64,000 nucleotides of DNA from Oscillospiraceae bacterium (GTDB taxonomy: Bacteria > Bacillota > Clostridia > Oscillospirales > CAG-382). The stretch lies in assembly GCA_015064485.1 (NCBI GenBank), contig SVSD01000003.1, positions 1 to 64,000 on the forward strand, written 5' to 3'. This document shows, piece after piece, positions 8,282 to 17,678 of the stretch. The notes beneath the pieces were generated by a model. The model was not told where the DNA came from and searched no databases. It saw only the letters and a list, made by a program, of their open reading frames with translations. The first letter of the stretch is position 1. Each line of letters opens with the position of its first letter. Position numbers and translations under genes: made by a program.

Positions 8282-9985
8282 ATGGCGAAGAAATACACTT
8301 CTAACTATGCCTTGAATGAAGTAAGACCTTTTGAAAATTTCAAGCAGGTTCTTGACGAAAATGCGGAAAAGCTTGGAAACAAGCCTGCATTCAAATTCAA
8401 GGAAAACGGCGAGATCAAGGAGGTTTCCTACAAAGCATTCAAAACCGAAACCGACTCTCTCGGAACAGCTCTTTGCGCTCATGGATTCGGAAAGAGCCAT
8501 ATAGCAATAGTTGCTGAGAACTGCTACAAATGGGTAACGGTATACCTCACAACGATGAAGAGCGAAGGCGTTTTTGTTCCTGTCGATAAGGAACTTCCCG
8601 CAAATGAAATCGCTCATATCATTTCAAACGCTGATGCGGAGGTTGTTTTCTACTCCAAAAAGTATGAGGAAAAGATTCTTTCGGTAACAGGCGTTCTTTC
8701 TAATGTAAAATGTTTTGTAAACCTTGATGCGGATAAGGACTCGGAAGACGGCATGGTGCTTTCTTATAAACAGCTTATGAAGAGCGGTTACGAAGCACTT
8801 ATGAACGGTGACCGAACATTCCTTGAAATGACACCCGAAGACGATAAGTTAAAGATGCTTGTATATACTTCCGGCACAACAGGAACCGCAAAGGGCGTTA
8901 TGCTTTCACACCATAACCTGAGATCCTGCGTATACTACGGCCAGATGATAGCAAGTACTGATGATGTGGCACTTTCTGTTCTTCCTTATCATCATACATA
9001 TGAATCTGTGTGCAGTCTTCTTGTAGACCTTCATTACGGTTCGACAATATGTATCAACGAAAGTATCCGTACGGTAGTTGCAAATCTTAAGCTTTATAAG
9101 CCGAGAATTGTTATGCTTGTTCCTCTTTTTGTTGAAGCTATGTATAAGAAGATCTGGAGCGGAATCGAAGAACAGGGCAAAACAAAACTCTTTAAGAATA
9201 TGATCAAAGTCAGCAACGGTCTTCTTGCTGCAGGCATTGATATGAGAAGAGTTTTCTTTAAGCAGATCCACGAGATCTTCGGCGGAGAACTTCAAAAGAT
9301 CGTTACCGGCGGCGCTCCTATGCGTCAGGAACTCGGCGATTTCTTCAACGCTATCGGTATCAAGCTTTTAAACGGTTATGGAATTACAGAATGTTCTCCC
9401 CTTGTTTCTGTAAACCGCGACTATTTTTATGATTATGTTTCCGCGGGCGTAACTCTTCCTTGTGTTCAAATAAAGATCGATAACCCCAACGAGGACGGTG
9501 AAGGCGAAGTTTGCGTTAAGGGCGATACAGTAATGCTCGGATATTACAAAATGCCCGAAATGACAGCTGAGGTTCTTGAGCCTGACGGATGGTTCCATAC
9601 AGGCGACTACGGTAAGGTTGACAAAGAAGGAAGACTTTATATCACAGGAAGAAAGAAGAATCTTATCGTACTTAAAAACGGAAAGAATGTATATCCCGAA
9701 GAAATCGAAGAATATATTATGAATCTTCAGTATGTCGCTGAAGTTATAGTTTCTGCCGAAAGAAATGAAAACGGCGAAGAAATAGGTCTTGTTGCTGAAA
9801 TATTCCCTGATGAAAAGCAGACAGAGGGTATGTCCCAGAACGAGATCCTTGAAAAGATAAAGGCAGAGGTTTCTTCTATGAATGACAGACTTCCCCAGTA
9901 TAAGCATGTTCATAATGTTATTATCCGCAAGGAAGCTTTTGAAAAGACAACCTCGGGTAAAATAAAGAGAAAATACAATAAATAA
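8282..9985 (+). CDS. AMP-binding protein / long-chain acyl-CoA synthetase-like
   Basis: YTSGTTGTAKGVMLSH, GYGITECSP, GWFHTGDYG, GRKKNLIVLKNGKNVYPEEIE. Confidence 0.9.
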   Translation: MAKKYTSNYALNEVRPFENFKQVLDENAEKLGNKPAFKFKENGEIKEVSYKAFKTETDSLGTALCAHGFGKSHIAIVAENCYKWVTVYLTTMKSEGVFVPVDKELPANEIAHIISNADAEVVFYSKKYEEKILSVTGVLSNVKCFVNLDADKDSEDGMVLSYKQLMKSGYEALMNGDRTFLEMTPEDDKLKMLVYTSGTTGTAKGVMLSHHNLRSCVYYGQMIASTDDVALSVLPYHHTYESVCSLLVDLHYGSTICINESIRTVVANLKLYKPRIVMLVPLFVEAMYKKIWSGIEEQGKTKLFKNMIKVSNGLLAAGIDMRRVFFKQIHEIFGGELQKIVTGGAPMRQELGDFFNAIGIKLLNGYGITECSPLVSVNRDYFYDYVSAGVTLPCVQIKIDNPNEDGEGEVCVKGDTVMLGYYKMPEMTAEVLEPDGWFHTGDYGKVDKEGRLYITGRKKNLIVLKNGKNVYPEEIEEYIMNLQYVAEVIVSAERNENGEEIGLVAEIFPDEKQTEGMSQNEILEKIKAEVSSMNDRLPQYKHVHNVIIRKEAFEKTTSGKIKRKYNK

Positions 9986-9993
9986 TAAAGTAA

Positions 9994-10020
9994 AAAGGCA
10001 CTTTAGTGCCTTTTTCTTTT
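9994..10020 (+). terminator. Intrinsic terminator
   Basis: aaaaggcact-tt-agtgcctttttctttt. Confidence 0.75.
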
Positions 10021-10114
10021 GTATATCGCATAAAACTCAGCTTCTTTTCATCAAACTGTCACATTCGGGAAGTATTATCATAATATACGAAATTTTCCCG
10101 AAGGAGGAAAATAT

Positions 10115-10747
10115 ATGCCTGTAAGAAAAACAAAACAAGAAGGTTTGTTATGCCATAACCGTGTTTCAAAATATGTTAACCGTAACGAATATGCCTTGAT
10201 AAAGGAAAACCTTGCTTTGTCGGGAGATGTTACATATGAAAAGTCTTCGGTCAACGATATAATCCTCTCGGGATGTTCTATAAGATCCGCATCATCCGAC
10301 ACAAAAGAAAAATATTTTGTGCGTTTTTCGAAAAAAGACGGGGATAAAACTTATCTTATAAAAGAATGTTCAAAGGGAAGTAAAATAAAGCAGATCATAG
10401 AACCTATAAATTATGAAACTGTTTTGCGTATAGTAGATCTTAGTACAAAATGGCTTTGTGCGTCTATTTCTCCTCTTATAAGAGAACTCGGAGTGAAAAT
10501 GACGACAGAAAGGCTTCGTCCCGAAACTGTTATGAGTTTTGAAAGAGAGAGCTTTTCTGTGGGAAACCGTTTGCAGATAACTGCCGACAATGATATTTCC
10601 GTATGCGAATACGAAAGTGCAAATGATCTTTTTCCTAAAAAACGGGAATTTATTGTTGCCGACAACGATATATGTCTTGTCCAGATAAATTATGAGCGTA
10701 TAATTCCCGACGATATTTCAAAGCTTATCGGAATAAAGGCAAACTGA
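10115..10747 (+). CDS. Hypothetical protein
   Basis: 210 aa ORF with gaaggagg RBS. Confidence 0.65.
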   Translation: MPVRKTKQEGLLCHNRVSKYVNRNEYALIKENLALSGDVTYEKSSVNDIILSGCSIRSASSDTKEKYFVRFSKKDGDKTYLIKECSKGSKIKQIIEPINYETVLRIVDLSTKWLCASISPLIRELGVKMTTERLRPETVMSFERESFSVGNRLQITADNDISVCEYESANDLFPKKREFIVADNDICLVQINYERIIPDDISKLIGIKAN

Positions 10748-10825
10748 ATAGAAATAAAGATGTATAAATGCATAAAAAAGTGTTACTTTTAAGTATACTG
10801 TTTTATGCATTTTTTTATTATTCTA

Positions 10826-10854
10826 TTGAAGTTTTTAAAGGCTTGTGATATAAT
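10826..10854 (+). promoter_or_regulatory. Sigma-A-type promoter of LysR gene
   Basis: TTGAAG - 17 nt - TATAAT. Confidence 0.55.
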
Positions 10855-10883
10855 AAATAATTAAGATAGGGGGGCGTGTAACT

Positions 10884-11807
10884 TTGAATATTTTACATAT
10901 GAAGTATGCGGTTGAGGTAGCAAAAGCCGGTTCTTTGAAAAAAGCCTCCGAATCTCTTTTGATAGCAGTGCCGAATTTAAGCCGCTCGATAAAAGAGCTT
11001 GAAGCGGATCTCGGAATTACAATTTTCGACCGCACAACAAAAGGGATGAGTATTACTCCCGACGGAGAAACATTTTTAAATAATGCGGCGGGAATACTTG
11101 CACAGATAAATCAGGTTGAAAAGTATTATAAAGACGGTGCTCCTGATAAACAGAAGTTTTCGATCTCCGTGCCGAGAGCAAGTTATATAGCCGAAGCTTT
11201 TGCACAGTTTTCAAAAGAGCTTTCGGATACTCCTGCGGAAATTTTTTACAAAGAAACAAACTCAAGACGCACAATAACTAATCTTGTAAACCACGATTTT
11301 AAGCTCGGTATAATCAGATATGCTGAGAATTACGATGCATATTTTAAAGCGATGCTTGATGAAAAGGGGTTTACGCATGAACTTGTAACCGAGTTTTCAT
11401 ATCATCTTATCATGAGCCGAGAAAATCCGCTTTCTGAAAAAGAAAATATTGTATTTGATGATCTTAAAGATTATATAGAGATAGCTCATGCTGACCCGTA
11501 TGTTCCGTCGCTTCCTTTTTCAACCGTTGTAAAGGAAGAATTGTCTGAAAATATTACAAGACGCATCTATGTGTTTGAAAGAGCAATACAGTTTGAACTT
11601 CTCAGCAACAATCCTAAAACTTTTATGTGGGTATCGCCGGCTCCCGATGAGCTTCTTGTAAGATACGGACTTGTTCAGAAAAAATGTGTTCAGAATAATA
11701 AGGTCTATAAGGATATACTTGTTTACAAAAACGGATATAAGCTTTCCGAGCTTGATAAACTTTTCATAACAAAACTTGGTGAATCAAAAAAGAAAATACT
11801 CAGATAA
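10884..11807 (+). CDS. LysR-family transcriptional regulator
   Basis: N-terminal wHTH MKYAVEVAKAGSLKKASESLLIAVPNLSRSIKELEADLGITIFDRTTKGMSITPDGE. Confidence 0.9.
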   Translation: MNILHMKYAVEVAKAGSLKKASESLLIAVPNLSRSIKELEADLGITIFDRTTKGMSITPDGETFLNNAAGILAQINQVEKYYKDGAPDKQKFSISVPRASYIAEAFAQFSKELSDTPAEIFYKETNSRRTITNLVNHDFKLGIIRYAENYDAYFKAMLDEKGFTHELVTEFSYHLIMSRENPLSEKENIVFDDLKDYIEIAHADPYVPSLPFSTVVKEELSENITRRIYVFERAIQFELLSNNPKTFMWVSPAPDELLVRYGLVQKKCVQNNKVYKDILVYKNGYKLSELDKLFITKLGESKKKILR

Positions 11808-11832
11808 TAGTATAAGCAAAGGATTTTTCAGA

Positions 11833-11850
11833 GTTATCAAAATTGATAAC
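11833..11850. promoter_or_regulatory. Inverted repeat upstream of adhE
   Basis: GTTATCAA-AA-TTGATAAC, perfect 8-bp arms. Confidence 0.4.
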
Positions 11851-11889
11851 GCGATTAAACATTTTAAGAATTCCCAAACAGGAAAAAGT

Positions 11890-11907
11890 CTGTTAAAATA
11901 TTAACGA
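11890..11907. promoter_or_regulatory. Candidate Rex (NADH/NAD+) operator
   Basis: CTGTTAAAATATTAACGA vs clostridial Rex consensus TTGTTAANNNNTTAACAA. Confidence 0.5.
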
Positions 11908-11986
11908 AGATAAGAGAGCGACAAAATCTCTCTAAAAACAACAATATTTTATTAAAACGGTTAATCAAAAACAGGAGGATAATAAA

Positions 11987-14692
11987 ATGGACAACATGAA
12001 TTACGCAATCGTAGACAGCGTAGAAAAGCTTGAAGAAGCAATTGCGCGTACAAGAGCGGCACAGAAGATTTTCGCTACCTACACACAGGAACAGGTAGAT
12101 AAGATTTTCCTTGCGGCTGCTTCTGCTGCAAACAAGGCAAGAATACCCCTTGCAAAGATGGCTGTTGAAGAAACAGGTATGGGCGTTGTTGAAGATAAGG
12201 TTATCAAAAATAACTATGCTTCCGAATATATCTACAACGCTTATAAAAACACAAAGACTTGCGGAATTATCGAAGAGGATAAGGCCCACGGCTTGAAGAA
12301 GGTTGCAGAACCCATCGGTGTTGTTGCGGCTGTTATTCCTACAACAAACCCCACATCTACTGCAATTTTCAAATGTCTTCTTGCACTTAAGACAAGAAAT
12401 GCAATTATTATTTCTCCTCACCCCAGAGCAAAGAACTGTACAATCGCAGCTGCAAAGCTCGTACTTGAAGCGGCAGTTAAAGCAGGCGCTCCCGAGGGAA
12501 TTATCGACTGGATCGATGTACCCAGCCTTGAAATGACAAACACAGTTATGAAGGAAGCAGATATTATCCTTGCAACAGGCGGTCCCGGTATGGTTAAGGC
12601 AGCTTATTCTTCCGGCAAGCCCGCTCTCGGCGTTGGTGCAGGTAACACTCCCGCAATCATCGACGACAGCGCAGATATCCTTCTTGCAGTTAACTCTATA
12701 ATCCATTCCAAGACATTTGATAACGGTATGATCTGTGCATCCGAACAGTCGGTTATCGTTCTTGAAAACATATATGATGCTGTTAAGACAGAATTTGCAA
12801 CAAGAGGCTGCTACTTCCTCGACGAAGCAGAAACAGAAAAAGTAAGAAAGACAATCATCATAAACGGCGCTCTTAACGCTAAGATAGTCGGTCAGCCCGC
12901 TGCAAAGATTGCAGAACTTTCCGGCGTTACTGTTCCCGAAGGAACAAAGATCCTTATCGGCGAAGTTGAATCGGTTGACATTTCCGAAGAATTCGCTCAC
13001 GAAAAGCTTTCTCCCGTTCTTGCTATGTACAAGGCAAAGACTTTTGAAGAAGCTCTTGATAAGGCAGATAAGCTTGTTGAAGACGGCGGATTTGGTCACA
13101 CATCATCCGTATACCTCAACGCTGTTACCGAAACAGAAAAGATAAACAAATTTGCTGAAAGAATGAAGACTTGCCGTATTCTTGTAAACACACCTTCCTC
13201 TCACGGCGGTATCGGTGATCTTTACAACTTCAAGCTCGCTCCCTCGCTTACTCTCGGATGCGGTTCTTGGGGCGGAAACTCGGTTTCTGAAAATGTCGGC
13301 GTAAAGCATCTTATCAATATCAAATCGGTAGCAGAAAGAAGGGAAAATATGCTTTGGTTCCGTGCACCTGAAAAGGTATATATCAAGAAGGGCTGTCTGC
13401 CTGTGGCACTCGACGAGCTCAAGAATGTAATGGGCAAGAAGAGAGCGTTCATCGTAACAGACAACTTCCTTTATGAAAACGGCTATACAAAGCCTATAAC
13501 AGATAAGCTCGATGAAATGGGCATCGTTCACACAACCTTCTTTGATGTACAGCCTGACCCCACACTTCACAACGCAAAGAGCGGTGCGGCTCAGATGGCA
13601 TCCTTCAAGCCCGATACAATCATCGCACTCGGCGGCGGTTCTGCTATGGACGCGGCGAAGATCATGTGGGTTCTTTATGAACATCCCGAAGCAGACTTTA
13701 TGGATATGGCGATGAGATTTATCGACATCAGAAAGAGAGTCTACACATTCCCCAAGATGGGCGAAAAGGCTTACTTTATCGCTATCCCCACATCCGCAGG
13801 TACAGGTTCTGAAGTTACACCTTTTGCTGTTATCACAGACGAATCTACCGGTGTTAAGTATCCCCTTGCTGACTACGAACTTCTTCCCAATATGGCAATC
13901 GTTGATACAGATTTCCATATGTCCGCACCTAAGGGACTTACAGCAGCTTCCGGTATCGACGCTGTAACACACGCAATCGAAGCATACGCTGCAATGCTTG
14001 CAACAGATTATACAGACGGTCTTGCGCTCAAGGCTCTTAAGACTGTATTTGAATATCTCCCCAGAGCTTACGACAACGGTCAGACTGATGTTGAAGCAAG
14101 AGAAAAGATGGCAAACGCTGCAACTATGGCTGGTATGGCATTTGCAAACGCATTCCTCGGCATCTGCCACTCTATGGCTCATAAGCTCGGTGCGTTCCAT
14201 CATTTGCCTCACGGCGTTGCAAACGCTCTTATGATCGAAGAAGTTCTCAGATTCAACGCTTCCGAAGCGCCTGCTAAGATGGGTACTTTCTCTCAGTACG
14301 ATCATCCTCATACACTTGCACGCTATGCTGAAGTTGCTGATTATCTCGGAATTAAGGGTAACAATGACACAGAAAAGCTCGAAGGTCTTATCAAGGCTAT
14401 AAACGACCTCAAGGCAAGAGTAGGTATCAAGGAAACTATAAAGGATTACGGTATTGACGAAAAGGTATTCCTTGAACAGCTCGACGAAATGGTTGAACAG
14501 GCGTTTGACGACCAGTGCACAGGTGCAAACCCCAGATATCCTCTTATGTCCGAAATTAAACAGATGTATCTCAATGCTTACTACGGCAAACATTTTGAAG
14601 AAAAGAAGATGCCCACAGCTGATGATATAAAATCCGATGTAAAGCCCGATGCTGTTAAGGCAACTTATAACAAGGGAAAGAAAAAAGCGTGA
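11987..14692 (+). CDS. adhE: Bifunctional acetaldehyde-CoA / alcohol dehydrogenase
   Basis: 901 aa; N-terminal ALDH (NPTSTAIFKCLLALKTRNAII..) and C-terminal Fe-ADH (GGGSAMDAAK, GICHSMAHKLGAFHHLPHG). Confidence 0.95.
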   Translation: MDNMNYAIVDSVEKLEEAIARTRAAQKIFATYTQEQVDKIFLAAASAANKARIPLAKMAVEETGMGVVEDKVIKNNYASEYIYNAYKNTKTCGIIEEDKAHGLKKVAEPIGVVAAVIPTTNPTSTAIFKCLLALKTRNAIIISPHPRAKNCTIAAAKLVLEAAVKAGAPEGIIDWIDVPSLEMTNTVMKEADIILATGGPGMVKAAYSSGKPALGVGAGNTPAIIDDSADILLAVNSIIHSKTFDNGMICASEQSVIVLENIYDAVKTEFATRGCYFLDEAETEKVRKTIIINGALNAKIVGQPAAKIAELSGVTVPEGTKILIGEVESVDISEEFAHEKLSPVLAMYKAKTFEEALDKADKLVEDGGFGHTSSVYLNAVTETEKINKFAERMKTCRILVNTPSSHGGIGDLYNFKLAPSLTLGCGSWGGNSVSENVGVKHLINIKSVAERRENMLWFRAPEKVYIKKGCLPVALDELKNVMGKKRAFIVTDNFLYENGYTKPITDKLDEMGIVHTTFFDVQPDPTLHNAKSGAAQMASFKPDTIIALGGGSAMDAAKIMWVLYEHPEADFMDMAMRFIDIRKRVYTFPKMGEKAYFIAIPTSAGTGSEVTPFAVITDESTGVKYPLADYELLPNMAIVDTDFHMSAPKGLTAASGIDAVTHAIEAYAAMLATDYTDGLALKALKTVFEYLPRAYDNGQTDVEAREKMANAATMAGMAFANAFLGICHSMAHKLGAFHHLPHGVANALMIEEVLRFNASEAPAKMGTFSQYDHPHTLARYAEVADYLGIKGNNDTEKLEGLIKAINDLKARVGIKETIKDYGIDEKVFLEQLDEMVEQAFDDQCTGANPRYPLMSEIKQMYLNAYYGKHFEEKKMPTADDIKSDVKPDAVKATYNKGKKKA

Positions 14693-14714
14693 GTAAATAA
14701 CGGAGGAAAAAATT

Positions 14715-15464
14715 ATGAAGCTTGACAGAGTTATTGCAGTAAGAAACAATAAGACTATATACCGCGAAGGTGACAAGTGCGTTAAGGTTTTCGGCGAAAC
14801 ATATTCAAAGGCTGATGTTCTTAACGAAGCACTCAACCAGGCAAGAATTGAAGAAATAGGTCTTAATATTCCTAAAATTCTTGAAGTTACCATGATCGAC
14901 GGCAAGTGGGCTATCATTACAGAATTCATTGAAGGCAAAACGCTTGCTCAGCTTATGGAAGAAAACGAAGACAAGAAGGCTGAATACCTCGAACTTCTTG
15001 TTGACCTTCAGCTCGATGTTCATTCCAAGAAAGCTCCTCTTCTCAATAAGCTCAAGGATAAGATGGCAAGAAAGATCAGCATGACCGATCTTGATGCTAC
15101 AACCCGTTATGACCTCCATACACGCCTTGAAGGTATGCCCAAGCATACTAAGGTTTGCCACGGAGATTTCAACCCCTCCAACATCATTATCACAAATGAC
15201 GGCAAGGCATACATCATCGACTGGGCACACGCAACTCAGGGTAATGCTTCTGCAGATGTTGCAAGAACATACCTCCTCTTCTGCCTTAACGGCGATACAG
15301 AAGGTGCAAAGTACTATCTCGATTTGTTCTGCAAGAAGAGCAACACAGCAAAGCAGTATGTTCAGAAATGGATGCCCATTGTTGCGGCTTCTCAGTCTGT
15401 AAAGGGCAACGAAAAAGAACGCGAATTCCTTCTTTCATGGGTGGATGTAGTAGATTACGAATAA
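14715..15464 (+). CDS. Aminoglycoside-phosphotransferase-like / protein-kinase-like kinase
   Basis: HGDFNPSNIIITNDGKAYIIDWAHATQGNASADVARTYLL (Brenner and DxD-type motifs). Confidence 0.8.
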   Translation: MKLDRVIAVRNNKTIYREGDKCVKVFGETYSKADVLNEALNQARIEEIGLNIPKILEVTMIDGKWAIITEFIEGKTLAQLMEENEDKKAEYLELLVDLQLDVHSKKAPLLNKLKDKMARKISMTDLDATTRYDLHTRLEGMPKHTKVCHGDFNPSNIIITNDGKAYIIDWAHATQGNASADVARTYLLFCLNGDTEGAKYYLDLFCKKSNTAKQYVQKWMPIVAASQSVKGNEKEREFLLSWVDVVDYE

Positions 15465-15489
15465 TAGCTTAATGCGAAAGGACAGCAAA

Positions 15490-15729
15490 ATGAAAGTTAC
15501 GGTTTGTATCGGAAGCTCCTGCCATATAAAAGGCTCACGCCAGGTGGTACAACAGCTTCAGCGGCTTATTGAAGAAAACGGTCTTTCTGAGAAAGTAGAG
15601 CTTGGCGGAACATTTTGCATGGGCAAATGCCAGATGGGTGTTTGCGTTACGGTAGATGACAGTTTCCATTCGGTAACTCCCGAAACAACAGAAGAATTCT
15701 TTAAGAAGGAAATTATTTCAAAGGTATAA
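15490..15729 (+). CDS. [2Fe-2S] thioredoxin-like ferredoxin (NuoE/HydC-type C-terminal domain)
   Basis: CIGSSCHIKGS...FCMGKCQMGVCVTVDD; internal ATG 15490 after aaagga. Confidence 0.75.
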   Translation: MKVTVCIGSSCHIKGSRQVVQQLQRLIEENGLSEKVELGGTFCMGKCQMGVCVTVDDSFHSVTPETTEEFFKKEIISKV

Positions 15730-15731
15730 AT

Positions 15732-15992
15732 ATGATTATTCAGATATGCGTCGGAAGCTCATGTCACCTTAAGGGTTCGCCAGAAATTGTAGAGCTTCTG
15801 AAGAAAGCAGTCGAAGAACATAATCTTGAAAGCGAAGTTACACTTGCCGGTAGTTTTTGTATCGGCAAGTGTAATCGTCTAGGGGTAACTGTTCAGGTAG
15901 ACGACGAGATATACACAGGAATCACAAAAGAAAACTTCAAGGAGTTTTTTAAGGAAAATGTGCTTTCCGTCATAACCGGCGAAAGGAAATAA
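15732..15992 (+). CDS. [2Fe-2S] thioredoxin-like ferredoxin, paralogue
   Basis: CVGSSCHLKGS...FCIGKCNRLGVTVQVDD. Confidence 0.75.
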   Translation: MIIQICVGSSCHLKGSPEIVELLKKAVEEHNLESEVTLAGSFCIGKCNRLGVTVQVDDEIYTGITKENFKEFFKENVLSVITGERK

Positions 15993-15998
15993 ATTGCC

Positions 15999-17678
15999 AT
16001 GCCTAACTGTCTGACTTTAAAAAAATCCAATTGTAAAAACTGCTATAAATGTATCCGTCACTGTCCCGTCAAGGCAATCCGCTTTTCGGGTAATCAGGCG
16101 CACATTATAGGTAACGAATGTATTCTTTGCGGTCAGTGTTTTGTTGTTTGTCCGCAGAATGCAAAGCAGATTGTGGACGAAACCGAGAAGGTAAAGGTGT
16201 TCTTGCAAAGCGGAGATCCCGTAATAGTGAGCCTTGCGCCTTCGTTTGCGGCAAATTATGAAGATGTCGGAATAGACTCTATGCGCCGATCTTTGAAGAA
16301 GCTTGGCTTTTTTGATGTGGAAGAAACCGCAATCGGTGCCACAATAGTTAAAAACGAATATGAAAGAATGCTTAAGGAGGATACAAGAGATATTGTTATT
16401 TCCTCTTGCTGTCATTCCATAAACCTTCTTATACAAAAATATTTTCCCGCAGAGCTTGAATTTCTTGCAGATGTTGTGTCGCCGATGCAGGCGCATTGTA
16501 TGGACATTAAAAAACGGTATCCTAATGCAAAAACTGTTTTTGTCGGTCCTTGTGTTGCGAAGAAAGACGAAGCGGAATACTACGAAGGAATAGTTGATGC
16601 TGTTCTCACATTCGAAGAGCTTACAAATTGGCTTAATGAAGAAGAAATTGAGCTTGAAAAGCAGCTTGACAGCAACAACGAAAGCCGTGCCAGATTTTTC
16701 CCTACTACAGGCGGAATACTCAAAACAATGGCGCAGGATGCCCCGGGATATACCTATATGGCGATCGACGGAGTGGAAAACTGTATTGCGGCGCTTTGTG
16801 ATATCGAAAGCGGAAAAATACATAAATGCTTTATCGAAATGTCGGCGTGTGCCGGCAGCTGTATCGGCGGTCCTGTTATGGAAAAATACCACCGTTCGGC
16901 ACCTATCAAGGATTATATCACCATAACAAATTATGCGGGCGAAAAAGATTTTGAGGTTGAACAGCCGAAAGCTTCTCAGCTCAAAAAGAATTTTGCCTAT
17001 ATAGAACACAGACTTTCCCGTCCCTCCGAAATCGAGATTGCCTCGGTTTTGCGTCAGATGGGCAAATTCAAACCTGCGGATGAGCTTAATTGCGGCTCCT
17101 GCGGATATGATACCTGCCGCGAAAAGGCGATTGCCATTTGTCAGGGCAAGGCTGAAATATCAATGTGTCTGCCGTTTTTAAAGGATAAAGCTGAAAGCTT
17201 CTCGGATACTATCGTTAAAAATACCCCCAACGGTCTTATTGTTTTGAATGAAGACCTTGAGGTTCAGCAGATAAATGAAGCGGCAAGGAATATGATGAAT
17301 ATCCGTTCAAGTGCAGATATTCTCGGAGATCAGGTTGTGCGTATTCTTGACCCCAAGGAGTTTCTTGAGGTTAAAACCACAGGCCGTGATATTCATAATA
17401 AAAGAGTTTATCTTGCCGAATACAAGAGATATGTAGAACAGTCTGTCGTTTATGACAGAGATTCTCATCTTCTTATCGGTATAATGCGTGACATAACCGA
17501 TGAGGAAACACAGCGAGAAAAGAAAGAAAATATCAGCAGACAGACGATCGAAGTTGCTGATAAAGTCGTTGATAAACAGATGCGTATCGTTCAGGAAATA
17601 GCATCCCTTCTCGGCGAAACTGCCGCAGAAACTAAAATCGCTCTTGCGAAATTGAAGGAGTCGATATCAAATGAATGA
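15999..17678 (+). CDS. hydS: [FeFe]-hydrogenase with C-terminal FeS and PAS domains, putative H2-sensing HydS (group C-like)
   Basis: 2x[4Fe-4S] N-term; H-cluster motifs SSCCHSIN / GPCVAKKDE / EMSACAGSCIGG; CGSCGYDTCREKA; PAS region IVKNTPNGLIVLNEDLEVQQINEAARNMM. Confidence 0.85.
   Translation: MPNCLTLKKSNCKNCYKCIRHCPVKAIRFSGNQAHIIGNECILCGQCFVVCPQNAKQIVDETEKVKVFLQSGDPVIVSLAPSFAANYEDVGIDSMRRSLKKLGFFDVEETAIGATIVKNEYERMLKEDTRDIVISSCCHSINLLIQKYFPAELEFLADVVSPMQAHCMDIKKRYPNAKTVFVGPCVAKKDEAEYYEGIVDAVLTFEELTNWLNEEEIELEKQLDSNNESRARFFPTTGGILKTMAQDAPGYTYMAIDGVENCIAALCDIESGKIHKCFIEMSACAGSCIGGPVMEKYHRSAPIKDYITITNYAGEKDFEVEQPKASQLKKNFAYIEHRLSRPSEIEIASVLRQMGKFKPADELNCGSCGYDTCREKAIAICQGKAEISMCLPFLKDKAESFSDTIVKNTPNGLIVLNEDLEVQQINEAARNMMNIRSSADILGDQVVRILDPKEFLEVKTTGRDIHNKRVYLAEYKRYVEQSVVYDRDSHLLIGIMRDITDEETQREKKENISRQTIEVADKVVDKQMRIVQEIASLLGETAAETKIALAKLKESISNE

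Noticed and set aside
11864-14938. Long antisense ORFs (411 aa and 611 aa) opposite adhE
   Set aside because: Shadow ORFs produced by codon bias of the adhE reading frame; Cys/Ser/Phe-rich translations without domains.
16017-17009. 330-aa antisense ORF opposite hydS
   Set aside because: Shadow of the hydrogenase gene; no start signals or recognisable domain.
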